Position numbers and translations under genes: made by a program
Notes under the pieces: model-generated
What the model saw: only the letters and a program-made list of their open reading frames with translations
Told to the model about the DNA's origin: nothing
Database searches by the model: none
In this document: piece by piece, positions 1 through 8,300 of the stretch
Position numbering within the stretch: the first letter of the stretch is position 1
Layout: the number at the start of each line of letters is the position of its first letter
Source: JAFGPS01 sp964628465
Lineage (GTDB): Bacteria; Planctomycetota; Phycisphaerae; Sedimentisphaerales; Anaerobacaceae
Reading direction: 5' to 3'
Length of the DNA stretch: 64,000 bases
Assembly (NCBI GenBank): GCA_964628465.1
Contig: CAZVOA010000001.1
Location: forward strand, 62,001 to 126,000

Positions 1-558
1 AAACCTGCAATCGGTAAAAAAGATAAACTGGAAAAAGTTAATGAAATCAGATTCGAGACAATTGTTCCATCTCCAAAATTAAATGCGGTAATAGCAGCTA
101 TGAAAAAGGCTCATCCTTATGAAATGCCCGCTTACGATGTAATCAAGCTGTATAACGAAAACCTGCTTGGCCTGGGAAGAATCGGCTTGCTCGAAAAACC
201 AGCGAAAATTTCTGAACTAATAAAGAATATTAAAAAAGTAACCGGAGCAAAAGCAGTCGGACTTGTCGGGGACGATAAAATAATCGTCACAAAAGCGGCT
301 GTTTGTGCCGGAACATGCGGAAAAATCATAAATACCATAATAGCCCAGAAGGCTGATTTGTACCTTACGGGCGAATTGAAGCACCACGAGGCAATAGCGG
401 CACAGGAAGCGAACCTGACCTGTATATGCCTGAGTCATACGAATTCGGAAAGGTTTATTCTGAAAAAACTGGCAAAACAATTGCAAAAACCGCTAAAAGA
501 TACGATAATAAAAATCAGTAAAAAAGATTCTGACCCTTTTAGATGGATGAATATATGA
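1..558 (+). CDS. NIF3-like dinuclear metal-binding protein (C-terminal part)
   Basis: The reading frame is open from base 1, so the gene starts outside the window. What remains is the C-terminal part of a NIF3/YqfO-type protein. The segment IGKKDKLEKVNEIRFETIVP followed by AHPYEMPAYDV is the inserted domain typical of longer bacterial NIF3 proteins, and the later TGELKHHEA stretch carries the metal-binding His/Glu residues of the second half of the fold. Family members bind two metal ions and are often misnamed GTP cyclohydrolase 1 type 2; their true substrate is unclear. The last 16 bases overlap the start of scpB, which suggests translational coupling. Family assignment is firm, biochemical role is not. 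Confidence 0.88.
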   Translation, partial: KPAIGKKDKLEKVNEIRFETIVPSPKLNAVIAAMKKAHPYEMPAYDVIKLYNENLLGLGRIGLLEKPAKISELIKNIKKVTGAKAVGLVGDDKIIVTKAAVCAGTCGKIINTIIAQKADLYLTGELKHHEAIAAQEANLTCICLSHTNSERFILKKLAKQLQKPLKDTIIKISKKDSDPFRWMNI

Positions 559-1394
559 CAGAAGAACAGGAAATAATAAACAAAGAGCAGCAGGAAGCTG
601 AAGAACAAATGCTGGTTCAGGACAATAACGAAATTCCTGAAATAGCAGAAGAATCTGACGAAGTCGAATTATCGGAAGAATTTAAAGATTCCAAAGAATC
701 AGATTCATCTGAAATGCCTGAAAAATCCGACATGCCGAAGGAAATCGAAGAATCCGAAACTTCCGAAGAAATTGAAGAACAAGATGAAACCGGACAGCCT
801 GAAGAAATAAGCGAGGAACCGGACCAGTCCGAAATGTCTGGCGAGTCGGAAGCGTCTGAAAAGCCTGTGAATGAAGTATGCCTCGAATCTGTAATTGAGG
901 CAGTATTGTTCGCAAGCGATGAATCACTCACTCCAGCAAGACTTGCAGGCATTACAGAATCTACAACAAAACAGATACGTGATCTTGTCAACAATCTCAA
1001 TGATAAATACGAAGCGAATAACAGCGCTTTTAGAATCGAGCAGATAGCCGGTGGTTACCAGATGCTCACATTAAGCAAATACAATCACTGGCTGAAAAAG
1101 CTGCTGCGTGCAAGAAGCGAAACCAAGCTAAGTCCGGCCGCGATGGAAACTCTCGCTATAATCGCATACAAACAGCCCGTAATCCGTGCAGACATAGAAG
1201 CAATCAGGGGAGTTGCGGTCGGCGAAGTAATTCGTTCGCTAAGTATAAAAGGACTCGTCAAAATCGTAGGACGCGCCGAGATTCTCGGAAGACCTATGCT
1301 ATATGGCACTACGAAAAAATTCCTCGAAGTTTTCGGCCTAAATACACTGAAAGACTTACCGAAAATTGAAGAACTGAAAAAACCGCCGGCATAA
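543..1394 (+). CDS. scpB: Segregation and condensation protein B with acidic N-terminal extension
   Basis: Residues from about 115 (ESVIEAVLFASDESLTPARL) to the end match ScpB: two winged-helix domains, including the conserved ETLAIIAYKQPV and the downstream IRG-V segment (AIRGVAVGEVIRSL). ScpB works with ScpA and SMC in chromosome condensation and segregation. The first ~115 residues are unusual: a low-complexity stretch dominated by Glu, Ser, Asp and Pro, with ES/SE repeats and no predicted fold. Typical ScpB proteins lack it. The start at 543 overlaps the upstream NIF3-like gene; Met5 (555) is an alternative. No scpA lies next to it in the window. Confidence 0.92.
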   Translation: MDEYMTEEQEIINKEQQEAEEQMLVQDNNEIPEIAEESDEVELSEEFKDSKESDSSEMPEKSDMPKEIEESETSEEIEEQDETGQPEEISEEPDQSEMSGESEASEKPVNEVCLESVIEAVLFASDESLTPARLAGITESTTKQIRDLVNNLNDKYEANNSAFRIEQIAGGYQMLTLSKYNHWLKKLLRARSETKLSPAAMETLAIIAYKQPVIRADIEAIRGVAVGEVIRSLSIKGLVKIVGRAEILGRPMLYGTTKKFLEVFGLNTLKDLPKIEELKKPPA

Positions 1395-1429
1395 ACCGGA
1401 ATTATATAAAATGCGCAGGGAGATGTGAA

Positions 1430-2242
1430 ATGCAGCCTTGGCTTGAGACTATCGGCATTCTTATATTAGCAGGTATTGGAGTTGCTCTCGGACTTTTAAC
1501 GACAAAATTCAAGAAACGCATTTGGCTTGCCTGCTACATTTTGCCACTGATCCTGATTATTCTTATCGCATTGACGAGACATTTTTACTGGCTCGTATTT
1601 TACCCACCCTTCTCATTGCTCACTAAAGGCAGGATGGAATACTTCATCTTTTCTTTTACAATCCCGATGATATTCAGCACACTGATACCGCGTCTTTCGA
1701 TACCAAGACAAAAAATAATTTTAGCTTTTTTTGTCGCGATTTCTTCTGTTCTTTTTTTTGTCATTCCATTTATCAGCCCTATTCTCAACAGAAATGAGCT
1801 TGAAGAAATCGAAACAGAATTTTCTGAACATGGAATATGTTTGCAATCCACCAGTTACACATGCGGCCCGGCAGCGGCGGCGACAGCATTGTACCAGCTT
1901 GGAATAGAAGCCGATGAAGGCAAACTTGCAATCCAGGCATATACTACGCCGCAAACGGGAACTTCCGACGACCTGCTGAAAAAAGCAATTGAAAAGTTAT
2001 ACGGTTCTGATGGTATTGTTTGCACTTTTCGCTGCTTTGATTCAATATCTGAATTAAAAGGAAATTGCCCTGTAATTGCTGTAACAAAGTTCTCATTCTT
2101 TATTGACCATTATATCACTGTCCTGTATGCCACAAACGACAAAGTAATCATAGGAGATCCCGTAACCGGCCAGGAAATATTAACTTACAAAGAGTTTAAA
2201 AAGAGATGGCGATCAGTAGGAATTGTCGTGAAGAGGCAATAG
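1430..2242 (+). CDS. Membrane-anchored C39-like cysteine peptidase (first copy)
   Basis: The protein has 270 residues. The N-terminal ~118 carry four hydrophobic segments (about 5-23, 31-49, 70-86 and 96-117). The C-terminal domain has the layout of a papain-like C39 peptidase: oxyanion Gln139, nucleophile Cys145 in TCGPAAA, His227 in DHYIT and Asp243 in GDP. Classical C39 domains remove double-glycine leaders and are fused to ABC exporters; no ABC cassette is present here, so the substrate is unknown. A GGGAG-like ribosome site lies before the ATG. The next gene is a paralogue, which points to tandem duplication. Confidence 0.78.
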   Translation: MQPWLETIGILILAGIGVALGLLTTKFKKRIWLACYILPLILIILIALTRHFYWLVFYPPFSLLTKGRMEYFIFSFTIPMIFSTLIPRLSIPRQKIILAFFVAISSVLFFVIPFISPILNRNELEEIETEFSEHGICLQSTSYTCGPAAAATALYQLGIEADEGKLAIQAYTTPQTGTSDDLLKKAIEKLYGSDGIVCTFRCFDSISELKGNCPVIAVTKFSFFIDHYITVLYATNDKVIIGDPVTGQEILTYKEFKKRWRSVGIVVKRQ

Positions 2243-2290
2243 AGAGCAAAAAATTGCATAAATTGTCAGGTAATTACAATAGAATTGATA

Positions 2291-2932
2291 ATGGAATATA
2301 TTTTTATAATAATATTGATACTGTTTTTAATTTTCATTGCGATTTCGATTTTAGCAATTAAACGAAAACAAAAGTTATTGATTATAATATTAATAGTTTC
2401 AGTCGTTTCCATATCAATGCCATTTTGTGTTATTTATCTCGGTCCTTCTATCTGGATGCATTATGAATTGAAAAATCTTCAAACAACTTTTTCAAAAGAC
2501 GGCATATGCAAACAAACAACTGGTTTTACCTGCGCCCCGGCAGCGGCTGTTACAGTTTTGCGGCTATTAGGTGTAGAAGCCAAGGAAAGCGAACTTGCAA
2601 TTCATTCTAAGTGTACTCCCAAAGGAGGTACAACGAACGAAAATTTAGTAAATGCGATAGAAAAGCTGTACGGCAAAAAAGGTATTGATTGTTCTTATCT
2701 TCCTTTCGATTCGATAGAGCAGTTAAAGGTAAAATGTCCTTTAATAGCATGTATAAATCTTTCTTCCGTAGTTAGCCATTATACGGTTGTACTCGAAGTG
2801 ACAGAGGATAAAGTAATTTTAGGAGACCCGATAGGCGGCAAAAAACAGTGGTCTTACGAAGATTTCAAAAAAAGATGCTGGCCTACTGCGATAGTATTAA
2901 AAAACAACCAACTCACGAATCCACCAAGCTAA
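2291..2932 (+). CDS. Membrane-anchored C39-like cysteine peptidase (second copy)
   Basis: Paralogue of the preceding gene, shorter (213 residues from ATG 2291; a TTG at 2285 is an in-frame alternative). Two N-terminal membrane segments (about 3-23 and 29-50) replace the four of the first copy. The catalytic set is intact: Gln75, Cys81 in FTCAPAAA, His163 in SHYTVV and Asp179 in GDP. Shared blocks with copy one include the AIEKLYG segment and the DSIEQLK/DSISELK segment. The gap between the genes is under 50 bases, so they are probably co-transcribed. Substrate unknown. Ending 116 bases before the next gene, it has no clear terminator. Confidence 0.75.
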   Translation: MEYIFIIILILFLIFIAISILAIKRKQKLLIIILIVSVVSISMPFCVIYLGPSIWMHYELKNLQTTFSKDGICKQTTGFTCAPAAAVTVLRLLGVEAKESELAIHSKCTPKGGTTNENLVNAIEKLYGKKGIDCSYLPFDSIEQLKVKCPLIACINLSSVVSHYTVVLEVTEDKVILGDPIGGKKQWSYEDFKKRCWPTAIVLKNNQLTNPPS

Positions 2933-3048
2933 TTACTGAACTTTTGCAAAAATGAGAAAAGGCATATATTAACCTAATTTTTTAGTTTGAAAAATGTCAA
3001 TGCGATGTTATTATATTTAATCATAGTTGAATATTTTGCGGAATATTT

Positions 3049-3360
3049 ATGACAGATATAATTGAGCAAAATAAAAATACACTGGCATTGTTATGTAAAA
3101 AGTACCGTGTCGCGGCATTAGATGTCTTCGGTTCTGCAACTACTGATGATTTTAATGAGCTTTCCAGTGATTTGGATTTTCTGGTCGAATTTGACAGTTC
3201 GGTCAAAGCTAATCGTTTTGATACATTTTTTGCTCTACTTGAAGATTTAAAAAAACTATTTGGGAGACCTGTTGATCTTGTTGAGCCGGGTGGTTTGCGA
3301 AATCCATATTTCATCGAGTCGATTAATCAAACACGGAGAAGGATATATGCCGCTTCGTAA
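3049..3360 (+). CDS. Minimal nucleotidyltransferase (MNT-type antitoxin)
   Basis: A 103-residue protein with the polymerase-beta-type motif DVFGSATTDDF followed by DLDFLVEF, i.e. the GSx-n-DxD signature of minimal nucleotidyltransferases, and the typical RPVDLVEPGGL segment. These proteins usually act as antitoxins for a HEPN-domain RNase encoded by the next, overlapping gene, and can inactivate it by adenylylation. Here the next reading frame starts at 3347, overlapping this gene by 14 bases as expected, but it is broken after 11 codons (see pseudogene). The MNT gene itself appears intact, so this is an orphaned antitoxin. Confidence 0.85.
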   Translation: MTDIIEQNKNTLALLCKKYRVAALDVFGSATTDDFNELSSDLDFLVEFDSSVKANRFDTFFALLEDLKKLFGRPVDLVEPGGLRNPYFIESINQTRRRIYAAS

Positions 3361-3413
3361 TCCGAATAACTATATTGCTTGAACAAGCAAGAGAACAGCT
3401 TAAGTTATTATAG
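3347..3413 (+). pseudogene. Frameshifted stub of the HEPN/DUF86 partner toxin
   Basis: An ATG at 3347, preceded by GGAGAAGG, opens MPLRNPNNYIA and hits TGA at 3380-3382. MPLRNPxxY is the usual start of HEPN (DUF86-like) partners of MNT genes. In the +1 frame the reading continues from 3378 as LEQAREQLKLL up to TAG at 3413, which fits the next helix of such a protein. Roughly 90 further codons are missing, and a terminator hairpin follows at 3432. The gene is therefore both frameshifted and truncated. The identification rests on a short sequence and on its position. Confidence 0.6.
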
Positions 3414-3431
3414 CTTTTTCTAACATACAAC

Positions 3432-3458
3432 AGCCGGATTCATAAGTCCGGCTTTTTT
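3432..3458 (+). terminator. Rho-independent terminator after the MNT/HEPN remnant
   Basis: Arms AGCCGGA (3432-3438) and TCCGGCT (3447-3453) pair perfectly around an 8-base loop, followed by a run of T to 3458. Confidence 0.88.
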
Positions 3459-3477
3459 ATGCGCAGGGGAAAAAAAG

Positions 3478-3507
3478 TTAGACGATTATTATTCGAGTTG
3501 ATATAAT
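3478..3507 (+). promoter_or_regulatory. Possible sigma-70 promoter for the 3544 gene
   Basis: A perfect TATAAT box (3502-3507) lies 18 bases after a weak -35 candidate TTAGAC (3478-3483). It sits between the terminator and the strong ribosome site AGGAGG at about 3531-3536 that precedes ATG 3544. The -35 is poor, so the call is tentative. Confidence 0.42.
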
Positions 3508-3543
3508 TTGTGTTTAAAGTGGATTTTTACAGGAGGTTAAAAT

Positions 3544-4731
3544 ATGAGAAAATTAAAAAGAGAATATCGGAAGAATGCGAAACAGCGAAGCAATTTTAAA
3601 CAGAAAGCGTTAAAAGTCGGGGCTGCCGCGGCCATTACATTTGGCGCAAATACAGGAATACAAAAAGCTTACGCTAATGATGATTCTGCAATTTTACCTG
3701 ATATTCACCAAAAAGCAGTTCATCATGATTCTGATAATGATTTACTTAGCAATTCAGAAGAATTCGCTATCGGCTATGAGCCTTTCAAGCAGGATCAAAA
3801 TAAAAATGGAATCGCGGATGGAGTCGAACTGGCTCAACGAGCCGCAAAGGTAATTGACGCCCTGCCAATATACATACCCGGAACCAATATGCTAATTCCA
3901 AATGAGACATATAAAATAGCGCATATGATGAGAGGCGAGGAAACATGTGATATTTGCGGACAACGAATAAATATGGGCGGCTATGAAATTGTAAATCCGA
4001 ATTTAAATATGACTTTCCCCGACCCTAACGACCCGCTGGATAAGGAATTACTGCCAATGTTGGCGATTCATTATATGTCGCACGGCTCATTCGATTGCTT
4101 CGGAGAAATACATGACGGCAGAATCGATATATCACGCTTGTTAAGAGTTCTCGAAGTGCGTTTTCCTTACGAACCAGACAAACACCAGTTAGCTATAGAC
4201 GAAACAGACACAGATAAAGACCTTTTAACGGATAGCGAAGAATTGGCTTCAGGTTTCAATCTTTATGATTCAGACCAGAACAGCAACTTGACCCCTGACG
4301 GTATCGAATTTGCGCAGCAATGCCTCAGAGAAATCAAATCCCTGCCGGAAGTTGATGCGCACGAGCATAATCACATATATATTGAAAGCTTTATGATGAA
4401 AGGGCTTGAGCATTGTGATATTTGCGGCCAGAACGTTAATATGGGTTACTGGCGGATTACAAACGCCGCACTTAAATTATCTATCGAAGTACCTGAAATA
4501 ACTTTGCATTACATGGAACACGGCTCATTCAGCTATTCCGGTAATGTACATGGAAAAGGCAGAATTGATGTCGCCCTTCTGAAAAAGATTCTTGAAATGC
4601 CTCAGCAAAGCGGCGATTTAGGAACTATGTTTTCACCTGCTGATGTGAACCAGGACGGCATAGTCAATACTGACGATTTGAGTGATTTTGTCGAGTTGTG
4701 GCTTAATGAAATAAAACCTAATTCGGACTAA
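3544..4731 (+). CDS. Secreted Ca-binding protein with duplicated CDICG module and dockerin-like C-terminus
   Basis: A 395-residue protein with a long basic N-region and a hydrophobic stretch (about 24-43) ending in AYA, i.e. a signal peptide. It consists of two copies of a ~150-residue unit. Each starts with a thrombospondin-type-3-like Asp-rich calcium site (DSDNDLLSNSEE and DTDKDLLTDSEE, each followed by a second Asp loop), then a helix, then CDICGQ-[IV]NMG, then H-Y-M-x-H-G-S-F and a GRID segment. The Cys pair plus the His residues look like a metal site. The C-terminus has one dockerin-type calcium loop, DVNQDGIVNTDDLSDFVELWL-like. A strong AGGAGG ribosome site supports the start. The CDICG/HYMxHGSF module is not one I recognise. 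Three bases separate it from the next gene. Confidence 0.7.
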   Translation: MRKLKREYRKNAKQRSNFKQKALKVGAAAAITFGANTGIQKAYANDDSAILPDIHQKAVHHDSDNDLLSNSEEFAIGYEPFKQDQNKNGIADGVELAQRAAKVIDALPIYIPGTNMLIPNETYKIAHMMRGEETCDICGQRINMGGYEIVNPNLNMTFPDPNDPLDKELLPMLAIHYMSHGSFDCFGEIHDGRIDISRLLRVLEVRFPYEPDKHQLAIDETDTDKDLLTDSEELASGFNLYDSDQNSNLTPDGIEFAQQCLREIKSLPEVDAHEHNHIYIESFMMKGLEHCDICGQNVNMGYWRITNAALKLSIEVPEITLHYMEHGSFSYSGNVHGKGRIDVALLKKILEMPQQSGDLGTMFSPADVNQDGIVNTDDLSDFVELWLNEIKPNSD

Positions 4732-4735
4732 GCGA

Positions 4736-5251
4736 ATGAGTAGGCAACCTCAATATGACTTAAAAATATCCGGCATTGCGGATTCTTTAGCGATTCTGAA
4801 AGAAATCGACTTTGAATTGGCATATCTGGCATTGCTGACACACGAAGGATTAAAACCGTTAAGCAGATGGGAAAAACCTCTTGAAGATAAGGAACTTCAA
4901 TTGCTTGAGGAAATGAATCTGCTTACAAAACGAATCACACGAATAGTAAATGCAGACCGTGAAGTTCAGGAAATTATTTTCAGCCGCTCTCGAGCTTATA
5001 TTGATTTGTACGCAAAAAAAATTGAAAACACACACATAAATAAATCTCCGGAAACACAACGGTTCGAGGGTTTTCTTTTTGGTTATCCGCCCTGCTGCGT
5101 CGAGCGGTATATCCACAAACCTTACGCGGCAAATAATCTGGATGAAAAAGACCAGAAAATACTGTTCCACTGGGCATGCCGCAACTGCTCAATAACACCA
5201 TTTATACTGGACTCTTATAGAAAATTATTCGATTTATTCGAAAATCTTTAA
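4736..5251 (+). CDS. Uncharacterised protein with YPPCCVE motif
   Basis: A 171-residue soluble protein without signal peptide. The N-terminal ~110 residues are helical and charged. The distinctive part is GFLFGYPPCCVERYI at about 115-129, followed by WACRNCSITPFI; four cysteines in all fall in a ~45-residue block. The motif recalls small archaeal/bacterial proteins of unknown function with a YPxCCV motif (DUF483-like), but I cannot confirm membership. The start lies three bases after the upstream secreted protein's stop, so the two are probably translated from one message. A thiol- or metal-linked role is possible but unproven. Confidence 0.6.
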   Translation: MSRQPQYDLKISGIADSLAILKEIDFELAYLALLTHEGLKPLSRWEKPLEDKELQLLEEMNLLTKRITRIVNADREVQEIIFSRSRAYIDLYAKKIENTHINKSPETQRFEGFLFGYPPCCVERYIHKPYAANNLDEKDQKILFHWACRNCSITPFILDSYRKLFDLFENL

Positions 5252-5278
5252 TTTTTTTGACTTTTTTTGTAAAATGTG

Positions 5279-5287
5279 TGTAACAAA
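5279..5287. promoter_or_regulatory. TGTAACAAA motif upstream of the kinase
   Basis: TGTAACAAA at 5279-5287 is the reverse complement of TTTGTTACA, which occurs twice upstream of the ECF sigma gene at 9856. A -35-like TTGACT lies just before it at 5257-5262. Possible shared operator or promoter element; short enough to arise by chance. Confidence 0.3.
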
Positions 5288-5352
5288 TCCTGTATCTTTA
5301 CGTCTATTACAAAGAATGAGTAATAGTGTTAGATTGAGGGGTTTGAGTTATT

Positions 5353-8300
5353 ATGAAAACTTGTTTGTCCGAAAACGCGTTTCAGGCTCTTCTTGACGGT
5401 TCAGGTCAGGCTGAGCAGATAACAAAATGGAAGCGTCATTTACGCGAATGCGATTCATGCGCGGCTCACCTTATTGAACTCAAAACAAGCAGTAAAGATA
5501 CTAATAAACAATCGTCAAAAGAAACCGTGAGTTGGAATAATGCAGGTAATCATCACATAAGCGGAAGACTTGAACCAAACGTCCAGATAGGCGATTTTGT
5601 AATCGAGAAGCAAATCGGCTCCGGCGGAATGGGGACTGTTTATCAGGCTCGCCAAAAGTCCTTAAACCGAAAAGTAGCGTTGAAAGTTATGGCCGCAGGT
5701 CTGCTCACTACAGGTGAATCTGTTTCAAGATTTCACAGGGAAGCAAGAGCCGCCGCCAAGCTGCACCATACCAATATCGTGGCGATTTACGCCGAAGGAC
5801 AGGAAGAACAGACATGTTATTATGCGATGGAACTGATTGAAGGTCAAACTGTCGATAATATCATACGCGACCTTAAAAACAATCCAGGTGAAAACCCGAA
5901 AGCTGTTCTCTCAAGCAGATATTTTATCAGTGATTCTCAAGTGAATTCTGTTAGTGCGTCCGGAAGTTCATATCCAGAAAAATCTTCCCTTTCAAAAACG
6001 GAATCTTCACAGTCATATTTCGATTCAATAGCTCGTTTGGTGGCAGATGTCGCTGATGCCCTTGCTTATGCCCATAAGAACGGCATAATACACCGTGACA
6101 TAAAGCCGTCGAATTTAATACTCGGAACCGATGGCCGAATTAAGCTTATGGATTTCGGCCTGGCGCGGAATCTTGAGGAACCAAGCGTTACTGTTACCGG
6201 GGCATTTCTCGGAACTCCGCGATATATGAGCCCGGAGCAGGTCAAAGGAGCGAAACAGGAAGTAGATTATCGCACGGATATTTACTCACTTGGCGTGACA
6301 CTCTACGAACTGCTCACGTTGGAAACTCCATATTCAGGGGATACCCGCGAACAGGTAGTCACGCAAATTCTGACTGAAGACCTGATACGACCGCGTAAAA
6401 TCGACAGCCGAATTCCAAAAGATATGGAAACAATCTGCTGTAAAGCAATGGAAAAGAATCCGCAGGAACGTTACCAAAGCGCGGCTCAAATGGCTGAAGA
6501 TTTACGACGGTATGTCAATCGTTTTGCAATTACCGCAAAACGGGCCGGATATGCGGAAAGAGCAGTCAAACTTGTCCGCCGTCATAAAGTATTATCAAGC
6601 CTGATTGCGGGAATAACTGTTGTCTCGGCGATATTAATTTTAACTGGATGGAAATATTATACGTCTCAATGGGTACAAAAAACCGCGATACCTGAAATCC
6701 GGCGTCTTGTTGATGACGGATTATATATGGAAGCATTAAAAGTCGCGAATAAAGCCGAGTTTTTCGCACCGCGAGACCCGGAGCTTTTAGCTTTATTTTC
6801 AGAATTTACAAAAGTGGTCCCGATATCTACCAATCCGCCTGGTGCAAGCATCTACGCAAAACTATATAACCAACCAGAAAATAGCTGGATAAAGCTGGGC
6901 AAATCTCCAATTAATAAGATCAGGATGGTATATGGTTTATATTGCTGGCGGATAGAAAAACCGGGATATGCAACAATTGAACGGAGAGTATCCCTCTACG
7001 ATACCCTGAAATTCACGCTTGAAAAACAAGATGTTCCGCCAGCCGGTATGGTCAAAGTCAATGGAGGCACAAATCGGCTTGCTTTAATTGGTATGAACAA
7101 GTTTTGTCTTGATTTACCTGATTTTTATATTGATCGCTACGAAGTTACAAACAAGCAATTTCAGGAATTCGTGAACAGCGGCGGTTATCAAAATAAAAAA
7201 TACTGGAAAGAACCTTTTAATAAAGACGGTGTAGTTATTCCATGGTCAGATGCAATCAAGAATTTTATTGATAGTACAGGTCAGCCGGGGCCGTCCGGCT
7301 GGATAAATGGTCAATACCCGCAAGGTCAGGATAATTATCCCGTGGGGGGAATATCCTGGTACGAAGCAGCCGCTTATGCGGAATTTGCCGGTAAACAATT
7401 GCCAACAATATATCACTGGTCTTTAGCCGGTATTACAGAAGGAAATTACGCCGGCACAATTCTGCAGTTCAGTAATTTTGATGATAAAGGCCCAGCGCCG
7501 ATAGGTCAGTACAAAAGCCTGGGCGATTATGGCACTTATGATATGGCCGGTAATGTTCAGGAATGGTGCTGGAATCAGGCTGACGAGGGAAAAAGATGTA
7601 TTTTGGGTGGTGGATGGAATGACCAGCATTATAAATTTGTTGCCATGACAAGATTTAAACCTTTTGACAGGTCGCAGACAAACGGATTACGCTGCATTAA
7701 GAATGTGGACGACAGCGTTATCCTCTCTAAGGCCTACGAACCGGTTACTATAAAGGTCAGAGACTATGCGAACGAAAAACCAATTTCAGATGACGCTTTT
7801 CTTCTTTATAAGACATCCCTTTTTGATTATGACAATCATAGCAATTTGAATCCGGTTATAATTGCTTCTGATGAAACAGAGGACTACTGGTCTCATGAGA
7901 CAATCAGCTTTGACGCCGCGTACGGAAACGAGCGAATGACTGCGCATCTTTACCTGCCTAAAAATACGTCCCCCCCCTATCAGGTAGTTATTTATTTTCC
8001 GGGCAGTGCGGCCGCTTTTGTCCATGAATATTCCGCGGCGGCTCCTCTTCAATTCATTCTCAGAAGCGGACGAGCCGTTCTATATCCAATATACAAAGGT
8101 ACTTATGAACGTAATACCGGCCTGGCTACAACTCGCCCTGACATGTCGGAATCATATAGAGACCACGTCATATGGTGGGCAAAAGATTTAAGCAGGTCCA
8201 TCGATTACCTGCAAACACGTGATGACATACAACACGATAAGATAGGATATTTTGGATGGAGTTGGGGCGCAGTTCTCGGAGCTATTTTCCCGGCAGTCGA

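Noticed and set aside
617..1000. Long reverse-strand frame opposite scpB
   Set aside because: Ser-rich shadow of the acidic low-complexity region; no coding signal of its own.
1430..2932. Bacteriocin processing/export locus
   Set aside because: C39-like domains are present but no ABC transporter or GG-leader precursor is visible.
7068..7722. True sulfatase-modifying enzyme in the kinase
   Set aside because: The FGE-like domain is fused to a kinase and lacks an obvious catalytic Cys pair in the usual place; such domains are often binding modules, so no formylglycine activity is claimed.
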